Source of the DNA: Ructibacterium sp965146665
GTDB lineage: Bacteria > Bacillota > Clostridia > Monoglobales > Monoglobaceae
NCBI GenBank assembly: GCA_965146665.1
Contig: CBCTHE010000015.1
Location: 7,025-71,024 of the forward strand
Length of the DNA stretch: 64,000 nt
Direction: 5' to 3'
Positions within the stretch are counted from its first letter, which is position 1. Each line of letters starts with the position of its first letter. The translations under genes were made by a program, and so were the position numbers. Shown one piece after another: positions 43,919-52,447 of the stretch. Below the pieces are notes generated by a model that saw nothing but the letters and a program-made list of their open reading frames with translations, searched no databases and had not been told where the DNA came from.

Positions 43919-44719
43919 TTACGGCTGTTTGCCGATATAGGCCAGGATACCGCCGTCAACGTAGAGAACATGACCGTTGACAAAGTCGGATGCCTCAGAC
44001 GCGAGGAATACCGCGGGACCAGCCAGATCCTCCGCGTCGCCCCAGCGCGCGGCCGGCGTCTTGGCGATGATGAACTGGTCAAAGGGATGTCTGCTGCCGT
44101 CAGGCTGTTTCTCTCTCAGAGGCGCGGTCTGAGGCGTTGCGATATATCCCGGGCCAATGCCGTTGCACTGAATGTTGTATTCGCCGTATTCAGAGCAGAT
44201 GTTTCTGGTGAGCATCTTCAAACCGCCCTTCGCCGCCGCGTATGCGGAAACGGTCTCGCGGCCCAGCTCGCTCATCATGGAGCAGATGTTGATAATCTTG
44301 CCGTGACCCTTTTTAATCATGCTGGGGATGACAGCTTTGGACACAATGAACGGCGCGTTCAGGTCCACGTCAATGACCTGTCTGAACTCCTCCGCAGTCA
44401 TATCGCACATGGGAATGCGCTTGATGATACCGGCGTTGTTTACCAAAATGTCAATCACGCCGATCTCGGCCTCAATTTTCTTCACCATCTCCTGAACCAT
44501 AGGCTCGTTGGTCACGTCGCAGACATAGCCCGCGGCGTCAATGCCGTCTTCTTTATAGGAAGCAAGACCCCGGTCTACGAATTCCTGCTTGATGTCGCAG
44601 AACACAATTTTTGCGCCGGCTTCGTGCATTCCCTTTGCGATTGCATAGCCAATGCCGTAGGAAGCGCCGGTCACAAGGGCGACCTTGCCCGCCAGGCTGA
44701 ACTTTTCTAACATACCCAT
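43919..44719 (-). CDS. Short-chain dehydrogenase, gluconate 5-dehydrogenase-like
   Basis: 266 aa with AGGAGGT 7 nt before the ATG. The Rossmann fold has TGASYGIG for NAD(P), NNAG in strand 4 and the catalytic Ser and YAAAK (SAYAAAKGG). The PGYIATPQTAPLRE segment and C-terminal VDGGILAYIG resemble gluconate 5-dehydrogenase (IdnO) and KduD, which interconvert gluconate and 5-ketogluconate or act on keto-deoxyuronates. With heparinase-like lyases elsewhere in the window, a role in uronate breakdown is plausible. The precise substrate is not settled. Confidence 0.85.
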   Translation of the reverse strand: MGMLEKFSLAGKVALVTGASYGIGYAIAKGMHEAGAKIVFCDIKQEFVDRGLASYKEDGIDAAGYVCDVTNEPMVQEMVKKIEAEIGVIDILVNNAGIIKRIPMCDMTAEEFRQVIDVDLNAPFIVSKAVIPSMIKKGHGKIINICSMMSELGRETVSAYAAAKGGLKMLTRNICSEYGEYNIQCNGIGPGYIATPQTAPLREKQPDGSRHPFDQFIIAKTPAARWGDAEDLAGPAVFLASEASDFVNGHVLYVDGGILAYIGKQP

Positions 44720-44929
44720 CTCAAAAACCTCCTATCATATGTTTGATAATAGTATAGCACAGGCGAAATTGAAAGTCAAATATTTCCCAGACTTTTGCGG
44801 GCAAAAATTCGGTGCCGGACTGGGTAAAAAGTGGATAAAATTACATGGCGGAAAATTTCGTCAGGAATTGTAAAACGAAGAAAAATGGGGTAAAATAATA
44901 AGGAACTGTGCATAATGCACAAAAAACAG

Positions 44930-44958
44930 TTGACAAAATATTGCTATTATGCTATACT
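44930..44958 (+). promoter_or_regulatory. Promoter of the cold-shock gene
   Basis: TTGACA (44930-44935), a 17-nt spacer and TATACT (44953-44958). A leader of about 60 nt precedes the coding region, as is usual for csp genes. Confidence 0.85.
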
Positions 44959-45025
44959 CTTAGCAAGGGTCAGTTGAATCTTGATTTTAGATTCCCCGGC
45001 TTAAGATTTTTAGGAGGTAATTTTC

Positions 45026-45223
45026 ATGCAAGGAAAAGTAAAATGGTTTAACGCAGAAAAAGGATTTGGCTTTATTGAGAGCGAAGAGGGAACCGATGTA
45101 TTTGTTCACTATTCTGCGATTGCCATGGATGGCTATAAAACCCTGGAAGAGGGCGCATCCGTCGTTTTCGACGTGGTTGAGGGAGCAAAGGGCCCGCAGG
45201 CTGTGGATGTTAAGCTCGCGTAA
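45026..45223 (+). CDS. Cold-shock protein, CspA family
   Basis: 65 aa, with TTAGGAGGT before the ATG. It is a five-strand OB-fold nucleic-acid chaperone. RNP1 is KGFGFIE and RNP2 is VFVHY, and all the aromatic contact residues are present. It binds single-stranded RNA and DNA and melts mRNA structure. Confidence 0.96.
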   Translation: MQGKVKWFNAEKGFGFIESEEGTDVFVHYSAIAMDGYKTLEEGASVVFDVVEGAKGPQAVDVKLA

Positions 45224-45403
45224 TTCGGGATAAAGGACAGGAACGGCGGCCCGGCGGTGAGCCGGGACGGTTCCGGCGCCGCGGGATCTGCGGCGCACTG
45301 TTGAAACAATATGCCTGAAAAAGCAAAGCCGGCTCCGGTTGAGTCGGTTTTCTTTGTATATAAGAACCCGGTGAAACCGGATTTCACGGAGGAAGAAACG
45401 AAT

Positions 45404-46288
45404 ATGAGTGACATTTTGACAAAGGCCATTACCAAAGACGGTTTTTTTAAGATTTCTGCTGTGGTCACCACCGAGACGGTGAACCGGGCCCATGCTTTTC
45501 ACCAGACCTCGCCGGTGGCGTCGGCGGCCCTTGGCAGGCTCCTGACCGCGGCGCTGATGATGGCGGACGGCCTGAAGGAGGAAGCCGCCAGCCTGACCCT
45601 GCAGATGCGCGGAGACGGGCCGCTGGGAACGCTTGTCGTTGTGGCGGATTCCAAGGGCGGTGTCAAGGGTTATGTGGCCAATCCGGCCGCGGATCTTCCA
45701 TTGAGGCCCGACGGAAAGCTGGACGTGGGCGGCGGTATCGGACGAGGTACGCTCAGCGTGATCCGTGATCTGAAAATGAAGGAGCCCTATGTGGGGCAGA
45801 TCCCCATCCAGACCGGAGAGGTCGGGGATGATCTGGCCTATTATTTCATGCAGTCGGAGCAGGTGCCGAGCGTGGTTGCCCTTGGCGTGCTGGTGGACCG
45901 GGATTATACCATCCGGTGTGCCGGCGGGTTCATGGTGCAGGTTATGCCCGGTTGTGATGAGCAAAGCCTTGCCAGGCTGGAAAACAGCGTGCAGGGACTG
46001 ATGAGCGTCACGGATATGCTGAAACAGGGCATGGACGGACAGGAGATCATCAAATATGTCATGCTGGGCTTTGATGTGGAGATTCTGGGGGCCGCGGAGG
46101 TGGGCTATGCCTGTGACTGCGGACGGGAACGGATGGAGCGCGCCATTGTTTCCCTCGGCAAAAAGGAGATCCAGGATATCATCGACGAACAGGGACAGGC
46201 GGAAATTGTCTGTCATTTCTGCAACAGGGCATATACGTTCGGCCGGGAGGAGCTGAAGGCGATGCTGGCGAAGGCGGTGAGACGCTGA
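45404..46288 (+). CDS. hslO: Redox-regulated chaperone Hsp33
   Basis: 294 aa from the ATG at 45404, after ACGGAGGA; an upstream ATG at 45311 has no such site. Hsp33 is a holdase that switches on when oxidised. The C-terminal zinc site CDC (about residue 237) and CHFC (about 270) is intact. GIGRGTLSVI and HQTSPVASAALGR are family motifs. It follows the cold-shock gene by about 180 bp on the same strand. Confidence 0.95.
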   Translation: MSDILTKAITKDGFFKISAVVTTETVNRAHAFHQTSPVASAALGRLLTAALMMADGLKEEAASLTLQMRGDGPLGTLVVVADSKGGVKGYVANPAADLPLRPDGKLDVGGGIGRGTLSVIRDLKMKEPYVGQIPIQTGEVGDDLAYYFMQSEQVPSVVALGVLVDRDYTIRCAGGFMVQVMPGCDEQSLARLENSVQGLMSVTDMLKQGMDGQEIIKYVMLGFDVEILGAAEVGYACDCGRERMERAIVSLGKKEIQDIIDEQGQAEIVCHFCNRAYTFGREELKAMLAKAVRR

Positions 46289-46398
46289 CTGTCCGGCGGC
46301 GCGGAATGAAATCGAATGAAATCGTGTGTTATCGTGAGAAATAACCAGATATGTTGAGTGTAATCCTAGATAATGTAATATAATCGGTTGTGATGGCT

Positions 46399-46427
46399 TT
46401 GACTTTTTTGTGTCCGCGGAGTATAAT
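46399..46427 (+). promoter_or_regulatory. Promoter of the tRNA array
   Basis: TTGACT (46399-46404), a 17-nt spacer and TATAAT (46422-46427) stand about 40 bp before the tRNA-Val gene. Confidence 0.8.
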
Positions 46428-46466
46428 AGTCAACGTTGTCGCCGCTCGTTGACGGCATCAAAGTGT

Positions 46467-46542
46467 GGGCGCTTAGCTCAGCTGGGAGAGCATCTGCCTT
46501 ACAAGCAGAGGGTCATAGGTTCGAGCCCTATAGTGCCCACCA
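46467..46542 (+). tRNA. tRNA-Val (anticodon TAC)
   Basis: Acceptor GGGCGCT pairs with AGTGCCC. D-arm GCTC/GAGC, anticodon loop CTTACAA and T-arm ATAGG/CCTAT are all in place. The CCA end is encoded. Confidence 0.95.
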
Positions 46543-46547
46543 CACTT

Positions 46548-46624
46548 GGTCCGGTAGTTCAGTTGGTTAGAATGCCAGCCTGTCACGCTGGAGGTCGTGG
46601 GTTCGAACCCCATCCGGATCGCCA
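46548..46624 (+). tRNA. tRNA-Asp (anticodon GTC)
   Basis: Acceptor GGTCCGG pairs with CCGGATC. Anticodon stem CCAGC/GCTGG encloses CTGTCAC. Discriminator G and CCA are encoded. Confidence 0.96.
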
Positions 46625-46688
46625 CAACTGAAAGATATGCGCCGGAGCTTCGGCGCGGCGCAGTCTTTCATTTATATACAAATGACAC

Positions 46689-46764
46689 GCCTCTGTAGCT
46701 CAGTCGGTAGAGCAGGGGACTGAAAATCCCCGTGTCGGTGGTTCGATTCCGCCCGGAGGCACCA
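46689..46764 (+). tRNA. tRNA-Phe (anticodon GAA)
   Basis: Acceptor GCCTCTG pairs with CGGAGGC. Anticodon stem GGGGA/TCCCC encloses CTGAAAA. CCA is encoded. Confidence 0.96.
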
Positions 46765-46789
46765 GGCTTCTTTTCACAGAAGCTGATGT

Positions 46790-46864
46790 GCGGGAGTGGC
46801 TCAGTGGTAGAGCGTCACCTTGCCAAGGTGAACGTCGCGAGTTCGAATCTCGTCTTCCGCTCCA
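46790..46864 (+). tRNA. tRNA-Gly (anticodon GCC)
   Basis: Acceptor GCGGGAG pairs with CTTCCGC. Anticodon stem TCACC/GGTGA encloses TTGCCAA. CCA is encoded. Confidence 0.96.
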
Positions 46865-46870
46865 AAATGT

Positions 46871-46906
46871 ATGATAAAAGACGCATATGTTTGCGTCTTT
46901 TATCAT
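46871..46906 (+). terminator. Hairpin between tRNA-Gly and tRNA-Cys
   Basis: A perfect 15-bp stem (46871-46885 with 46892-46906) has a CTTTT run within its right arm. It would separate tRNA-Cys from the rest of the array. Confidence 0.7.
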
Positions 46907-46929
46907 ACTATAAGTATACAGCTGCATAT

Positions 46930-47004
46930 GGCGCCATAGCCAAGAGGTAAGGCAGAGCTCTGCAAAAGCTTTATTCCCCAGTTCAAATCTGGGTGGCGCC
47001 TCCA
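46930..47004 (+). tRNA. tRNA-Cys (anticodon GCA)
   Basis: Acceptor GGCGCCA pairs with TGGCGCC. Anticodon stem GAGCT/AGCTT encloses CTGCAAA. Discriminator T and CCA are encoded. Confidence 0.93.
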
Positions 47005-47055
47005 AAAGAGACAAACATTTTTTATAACATGGTTATAATGATGTTTGTCTCTTTT
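47004..47055 (+). terminator. Terminator after tRNA-Cys
   Basis: A 15-bp stem (47004-47018 with 47041-47055) plus an inner TTATAAC/GTTATAA pair runs into T. The AT-rich island begins right after it. Confidence 0.85.
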
Positions 47056-47249
47056 TATATGAGAAATTACCCGAAAAATGGGGCGCAATATGTTAAAATT
47101 AGTTAAAAAATAGTTAGGTTTATAGGAGAGTTAAAAGTAAAACATCATAATACGGATGTTTTGTCAAAACTAAAATCTTAAAGCGCATTTTGAGTTAATC
47201 AAGATGTGCTTTTTGTATGCAATAAAATAATAACATGGAGGAGAATAGA

Positions 47250-47594
47250 ATGACGAAATTGAATTTGTATCAATCAAGATTATTCGGCAGAGTGTGTTAC
47301 GGTTATGAGCGGGATGCGGAAGGTCTGGTGTACGTAAATCCCGAAAAGGCAGAGGTAGTTAAACTGATATTTCATATGGCAATAAGCAATTGTAGCCTAC
47401 AGGATATACAAGCGGAATTGCTTAATCAAGGCATCAAATCACCGTCAGGTAAGGAAAAGTGGACGCGAGATGTTATAGATAAAACCATAAACAATAAAAA
47501 GTATGTGCCATTCATTATTTCGTTTGAAGATTACCTCATGGCTCGTGGCGAAAAAGAATTGCGTTGCCGTTATGATAGGGGGTTATCCATGTAA
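47250..47594 (+). CDS. Stand-alone Recombinase-domain protein, serine-recombinase remnant
   Basis: 114 aa from the ATG at 47250 (GGAGGAG 6 nt upstream). The sequence follows the Recombinase domain of large serine recombinases: GRVCYGYERDAEGLVYVNPE, AEVVKLIFHMA, LNQGIKSPSGKEKWTRDVID and NNKKY. The catalytic resolvase domain that should precede it, with its active Ser, is absent, and the zinc ribbon and coiled coil that should follow are also missing. It may be a decayed integrase or a small DNA-binding protein in its own right. It is the first gene of the AT-rich island behind the tRNA array. Confidence 0.7.
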   Translation: MTKLNLYQSRLFGRVCYGYERDAEGLVYVNPEKAEVVKLIFHMAISNCSLQDIQAELLNQGIKSPSGKEKWTRDVIDKTINNKKYVPFIISFEDYLMARGEKELRCRYDRGLSM

Positions 47595-47645
47595 AATAAA
47601 ATATAGTATACAGCAGAAAACGTGATTCTTGATATTGCATAAAAT

Positions 47646-47655
47646 ACGTATACGT
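47646..47655. promoter_or_regulatory. Palindrome upstream of the KilA-N gene
   Basis: A perfect 10-bp palindrome (ACGTATACGT) about 30 bp before the -35 of the next gene, flanked by TGCAT-type sequence on both sides. It could be a regulator site for the island. Confidence 0.35.
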
Positions 47656-47682
47656 GCATTAACTGAAATAATACTTAGGGTA

Positions 47683-47711
47683 TTTACAAATCGATCCAAT
47701 TCTGATATAAT
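47683..47711 (+). promoter_or_regulatory. Promoter of the defence-like gene run
   Basis: TTTACA (47683-47688), a 17-nt spacer and TATAAT (47706-47711) stand about 30 bp before the KilA-N start. Confidence 0.75.
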
Positions 47712-47741
47712 ATAAATATACGTGGAATTGGAGTGAACTGC

Positions 47742-48329
47742 GTGACTGAAAGAGATAAAAGAAAAGCAGAGGCGATCTGGTCATACACAATATCGGTTGA
47801 AAAAATACTGAAGCACTTGGTCGAGCAAGGAATTCAGACGCAAGAAGAAGCCGATTACTTATCAAATTTGTTTTACGAAGAATTGAATGTTAATGATATA
47901 CCCGGTTGCAGGTGCTCCAATATAGGGGAGCTGATGCGAAGTGATGGGACTATAGATAAGGAGTATGTCTCATTGACAGAAATTGCGCGTAGTAAAAGTG
48001 GCAAGAATCCGGGGTATTTGATACAATGTTGGCTTAGAAATGCCAATACAGTAGAGTATTTAAGAATGTGGGAAAATAAGTTCAATTCTAATTTTCTGGA
48101 TAATGAATGTGAGAAGTTGCTTAAAAGTATTAAGAGTTCAAATAAAACATTGACGCTAAAACTTTGGATCAATGCTACTAATGCGAAAGGGATAAAATCC
48201 AAAGCCGGTAAGAATGGTGGAAGTATTGCTCATCCTGAAATTGCGGAGGTTTTTCGTGCATGGCTGTTTCCGGAAATTATGCTTGAAATGGTGCAATGCT
48301 ATCAGAATTTAGGCGGAGATGCTTTATAG
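47742..48329 (+). CDS. KilA-N domain protein
   Basis: 195 aa from a GTG at 47742, 8 nt after GGAG; a GTG at 47733 is the alternative. The N-terminal 60 residues are helical and unrecognised. Residues about 75-190 fit the KilA-N domain: YVSLTEIARSKSGKNPGYLI, WLRNANTVEYLRMWE, then the core ATNAKGIKSKAGKNGGSIAHPEIAEVF and FPEIMLEMVQ. The domain binds DNA and is frequent in phages, mobile elements and genes next to restriction systems. It precedes the DUF1016 nuclease by 26 bp. A regulatory or anti-phage role is inferred. Confidence 0.78.
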   Translation: MTERDKRKAEAIWSYTISVEKILKHLVEQGIQTQEEADYLSNLFYEELNVNDIPGCRCSNIGELMRSDGTIDKEYVSLTEIARSKSGKNPGYLIQCWLRNANTVEYLRMWENKFNSNFLDNECEKLLKSIKSSNKTLTLKLWINATNAKGIKSKAGKNGGSIAHPEIAEVFRAWLFPEIMLEMVQCYQNLGGDAL

Positions 48330-48355
48330 CATTTTTGAAGAGGAGGACACGATAT

Positions 48356-49369
48356 ATGTTGATAAATGACAATCAGTACTTATCAATTGTTAAGGATATA
48401 AAAGTGGCAATTAATGAATCACAGTTTAAAGCAGCCGTGTCCGTAAATCGAGAACTTGTTATGCTTTATTACAATATAGGTTTAATCATAAATGAACATA
48501 AAACTTGGGGAAATAAATTTATTGAGAATCTGGCAAAAGATATTAAATTGGCGTTTCCTAATTCCACAGGCTACTCTGTGAGAAATTTAAAATATATGTC
48601 TAAGTTTGCAGCGGAGTATCCGGATAGAGAATTTGTGCAACAGGTTGTTGCACAAATTCCATGGGGACATAATATTGCGTTGCTGGACAAGATTGTGAAT
48701 ATTACGGAGAGAAAATGGTACATTGAAAAGACGAGGGAAAATGGTTGGTCAAGGAATGTGCTTATTCATCAAATAGAAAGTGGCCTTTATGAACGTCAAG
48801 CGATTGCAGAAAAGATTTCAAACTTCGAATCCCGCCTCCCTGCACCTCAAAGCGAACTTGCTGTGCAGACGATGAAAGATCCTTATATTTTTGATTTTAT
48901 TCCATTTAAGGAAGATATGGTTGAGAGGGATATTGAAAATGCCCTTGTAAAAGAAATTACATTTTTGTTGCTGGAACTCGGTACAGGTTTTGCGTTTTTA
49001 GGGAATCAATACCATTTAAATGTTGGCGGCGATGATTTTTACATTGATTTGCTCTTTTATAATCTTAATCTACGCTCTTATGTAGTGGTTGAACTGAAAA
49101 CGGGTGACTTTAAGCCGGAATATGTAGGTCAGCTTAATTTTTATTTGTCGGCAGTGGATGGAATATTGAAAAAAGATAATGATAATCCATCAATTGGTCT
49201 GTTGCTTTGTAAAAACAAAAATAACTTGGTTGCGGAATATGCTCTCAAAGACATGTCAAAACCAATTGGTATAAGCGAATATAAAATTACAAATAATTTA
49301 CCGGAGGAATTAGAGAAACAGTTACCATCGGTTGAGGATATACAAAGTCGTATTACAAGAAATAATTAA
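48356..49369 (+). CDS. DUF1016/YhcG-type PD-(D/E)XK nuclease
   Basis: 337 aa from the ATG at 48356 (GAGGAGGA upstream). The N-terminal helical domain (about 5-170) contains FKAAVSVNRELVMLYYNIG and IPWGHNIALLDK, typical of DUF1016. The C-terminal nuclease (about 175-335) has the YhcG PD-(D/E)XK pattern: DDFYIDLLFY (D231) followed by VVVELKTGDF (E246, K248). All three key residues are intact. The family occurs beside type I restriction loci and other defence genes. It should cut nucleic acid, but its target is unknown. Confidence 0.88.
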   Translation: MLINDNQYLSIVKDIKVAINESQFKAAVSVNRELVMLYYNIGLIINEHKTWGNKFIENLAKDIKLAFPNSTGYSVRNLKYMSKFAAEYPDREFVQQVVAQIPWGHNIALLDKIVNITERKWYIEKTRENGWSRNVLIHQIESGLYERQAIAEKISNFESRLPAPQSELAVQTMKDPYIFDFIPFKEDMVERDIENALVKEITFLLLELGTGFAFLGNQYHLNVGGDDFYIDLLFYNLNLRSYVVVELKTGDFKPEYVGQLNFYLSAVDGILKKDNDNPSIGLLLCKNKNNLVAEYALKDMSKPIGISEYKITNNLPEELEKQLPSVEDIQSRITRNN

Positions 49370-49470
49370 TACATTTTTTTAACGCAAACAAATCTGTTTT
49401 GCGGAGATTTTGATGAAAAACTGTTCTATGATAGAATCAGATTATATAGTTTTGATGTGAGGATAAAAAT

Positions 49471-52443
49471 ATGAATGAGTTGTTGAATGGCATATTTGAA
49501 TACCTTGATATAAATTCCAGTAATGGTTTAGCCACTGAGGAAGAGTTAAAGAATATGACTTCATTTCAGAGGTTGTTTTTTAATCAAGTTCATGAAAAAA
49601 TAGGGATTGATGCTGTATATTTCCTTCGTGATTCAAATGGAATTGCAAAAATTCCTCTTATATATTTTTCTGTAATAAAAAAATATGATGCAGAGAAGGT
49701 TGCAGAGTTACATCGACTTTCGTGGAATCTTGGTGAGGCTCCGTTATTGTTTGTAGTGACTCCGGATGAAATTCTGATTTATAATAATTATAAGGCACCT
49801 GAAACTGTTGAGAATGGAAATCTTAATCCCGTTGCGGGATTGATAGAAAACTTAAGTCTGGTTAATGGACTGGCTTTGCAGCGAGTTGAACTCCAAAAAT
49901 ATCATCGTTCCTTGCTTGAAAGTGGCGAATACTGGAGGCGAAGCAAGAATAGATTTGATGCTCAGGGTCGGGTAGATGCTACTTTGATGTCAAATTTGAG
50001 GATAATGCGAAAAACATTAATTAATCAAATTGAAAAAAGATGTGATAAAAGCAAACAAATAATTACCAGCGTGATTCATGCTTTGCTCTGTCGCTCGATA
50101 TTCATTAAATACTTAGAAGAAAGAAAAGATTCAAATGGAGAAGCGGTATTTCCGCAAGGGTTTTATAGTACTTTTTTAGACTCAGCAAAACAGTATACTG
50201 ATGTGTTGAAAAGTAAAGATGCAACTTATAATTTGTTTACCTCACTTAAAGAAAAGTTTAATGGTGATACACTCCAAGTGACAGATGAAGAAATTGAAAT
50301 TATTACTCAAAAAGATCTGGATGAACTTTGTACATTTATATTGGGTGATAGTGAGTTAGAAAGTAAACAGCTTACGTTATGGCCTTTATACAGCTTTGAT
50401 ATTATTCCCATCCAATTGATAAGTAGCATTTATGAGTTATTTTTTCATCTGTCAGATGAAGAGGATGAAAAAGGAACATATTATACACCACTTCATCTTG
50501 TTAACTTAGTAATGGATGAGGTGTATCCATGGGAAGGAAAATATAAAGAAACATCTTTTTTTGATCCGTCGTGTGGTTCAGGTATCTTCTTGGTTGAAGC
50601 ATACAGGAGACTAGTTTGCAGATGGATGACTCAAAATGAAGTTCCTACTATTACCTGCGAACAACTGAATAGCCTTCTAAAAAACAGCATTTTCGGTGTG
50701 AATATTAATGAAGAAGCTATTCGAGTTGCATCTTTTAGTCTTAGTTTAGCTATGTGTGATTTTCTTGATCCACGAAGTATATGGGATAAATTAGCATTCC
50801 CGTGTCTGCTGGAGGACAACTTAATTACAAGCGATTTTTTTGCCGAGGATAGTGCTTTTAATAATAGGCAATATGATGTTATTATTGGCAATCCACCTTG
50901 GCAGAGTGGTATTACCGAGGAAACGAAAACATACTTAAAAAAAGTAAATCGTGTTATTGGCGACAAGCAAATTGCGCAGGCCTTTTCTATTAAGTGTTCA
51001 GAATTATGTAAACACGATGGAATTATTTGTATTCTTATGCCTAGTAAGGGGTTGCTTTTTAATAGATCTGATAAGAGTAGATCGTATAGGAAAAACCTGT
51101 TTTTGGATAATAATGTTCTAGCAATCATTAATTTGTCTGCATACAGGAAATTTCTCTTTGACCATGCTAGTGGACCTGCTGCAGCAATTATCTATACACC
51201 TAAAAAAGAGGATGTGTGGCAACCAATAATATATTGTACGCCAAAGCCCAATTACACAATTGAAGACATTAGAAAGTTTTCTATTGATCCCAATGATATA
51301 TGCAGAATACCCCGTGATATTATAGAAGATGATAGGATTTGGAAAATTGCAATGTGGGGAGCGCCTAGAGACCTTGAATTAATAGGGAAATTGCAGAATA
51401 CTTTTGTACCTATGTCAGTATTCATTGAAGAAAATAATATGGTGACTGCAGAGGGATTTAAAAGAGGGAATAGAAAACATAGGTGTTATGATTTTGAGGG
51501 TATCCCATTGGTTGAAGCGAAAAAGTTTATGCCATACTATGTTAATGCTGATGAACTTCAAATGGTTGACTTTGTTGATTATGAGTGTACGGTTAAGAAT
51601 GCTAGAGAAATCTTTAAAGCCCCACATTTGATAATTAAACAAAGCCACAAAGATGGAATGTTTCTGTCTATGGTGCTTGATTATGATGTTGTATTTAATC
51701 ACAGCTTGTTAGGAATTCATGGTGAAATCAACAAGTTAAAATACTTAAGTGTGATAATTGGTTCAAGAGTTTTTTCGTACTATCATATTCTTACAAATAG
51801 GAAATGGTTAGTAGAAAGAGATGAATTGGAGGCAGGGGATATATGGCAAACGCCAATACCTTTGCCTAGTGATGCTGACATTGCTGAAGCGTGTGAAATA
51901 TTTGATGAACTGGCGACAGCGCCAACGGAAAAACAAAGAGAAGAAAGTTTTGTACATCGTATGTATCGACTAAAAGAATATGAGTGCTATCAAATAGATG
52001 ATGTAATTGATTATGTGTATGACTATTTCAAAAATAAACATCGTTCAATATCTTTTAAAAAACCTAATGCAGATGTATATAAAATGTATTATTCTACAAT
52101 ACATAACGTATTGACCAATACATTTGGGATAGGAGTAAACTTTTCTGGAGAACTGTATTTTGGTGATGCACCATTGTCTGTACTTGTTTTAAATGTTGCG
52201 CGACAAACGGATGGCAAATTAAATATTGTTACAAATAATGAGCGGTTGAATGACATTCTTTTGGAACTAGATAATTCATTAGTTGACAATAAACAAATGG
52301 TATTTGTGAGAAGAAATCTTCGAATTTATCAACAAGATAAAATATATATTGTTAAACCATCTCAACGGAAATATTGGACATATTCTGCTGCTTGCCGTGA
52401 CGCAGATGAGATATTTGAAGATGTTTCCAAGGTGTGGAGGTGA
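49471..52443 (+). CDS. N6-adenine DNA methyltransferase, Eco57I/type IIG-like
   Basis: 990 aa. The ATG at 49471 follows TGAGGAT. Residues about 1-130 form an alpha/beta region of unknown role (IPLIYFSVIKKYDAEKVAEL, APLLFVVTPDEILIYN). A helical region (about 140-330) follows. SAM-binding motif I is DPSCGSG (about 365-371), introduced by KGTYYTPLHLVNLV. Motif IV NPPW (about 474-477) marks N6-adenine methylation. A target-recognition-like C-terminal half (about 640-990) follows. Length suits type IIG or BREX/DISARM-like MTases, but BREX or DISARM partners are absent. I cannot name a specific nuclease motif in its N-terminus. The next gene begins 5 bp downstream, so the two form a unit. Confidence 0.87.
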   Translation: MNELLNGIFEYLDINSSNGLATEEELKNMTSFQRLFFNQVHEKIGIDAVYFLRDSNGIAKIPLIYFSVIKKYDAEKVAELHRLSWNLGEAPLLFVVTPDEILIYNNYKAPETVENGNLNPVAGLIENLSLVNGLALQRVELQKYHRSLLESGEYWRRSKNRFDAQGRVDATLMSNLRIMRKTLINQIEKRCDKSKQIITSVIHALLCRSIFIKYLEERKDSNGEAVFPQGFYSTFLDSAKQYTDVLKSKDATYNLFTSLKEKFNGDTLQVTDEEIEIITQKDLDELCTFILGDSELESKQLTLWPLYSFDIIPIQLISSIYELFFHLSDEEDEKGTYYTPLHLVNLVMDEVYPWEGKYKETSFFDPSCGSGIFLVEAYRRLVCRWMTQNEVPTITCEQLNSLLKNSIFGVNINEEAIRVASFSLSLAMCDFLDPRSIWDKLAFPCLLEDNLITSDFFAEDSAFNNRQYDVIIGNPPWQSGITEETKTYLKKVNRVIGDKQIAQAFSIKCSELCKHDGIICILMPSKGLLFNRSDKSRSYRKNLFLDNNVLAIINLSAYRKFLFDHASGPAAAIIYTPKKEDVWQPIIYCTPKPNYTIEDIRKFSIDPNDICRIPRDIIEDDRIWKIAMWGAPRDLELIGKLQNTFVPMSVFIEENNMVTAEGFKRGNRKHRCYDFEGIPLVEAKKFMPYYVNADELQMVDFVDYECTVKNAREIFKAPHLIIKQSHKDGMFLSMVLDYDVVFNHSLLGIHGEINKLKYLSVIIGSRVFSYYHILTNRKWLVERDELEAGDIWQTPIPLPSDADIAEACEIFDELATAPTEKQREESFVHRMYRLKEYECYQIDDVIDYVYDYFKNKHRSISFKKPNADVYKMYYSTIHNVLTNTFGIGVNFSGELYFGDAPLSVLVLNVARQTDGKLNIVTNNERLNDILLELDNSLVDNKQMVFVRRNLRIYQQDKIYIVKPSQRKYWTYSAACRDADEIFEDVSKVWR

Positions 52444-52447
52444 TATG

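Noticed and set aside
49471..52443. BREX PglX or DISARM methyltransferase
   Set aside because: No PglZ, BrxC, BrxL, DrmA or DrmB neighbours are present; the simple pair with a small nuclease-like gene does not fit.
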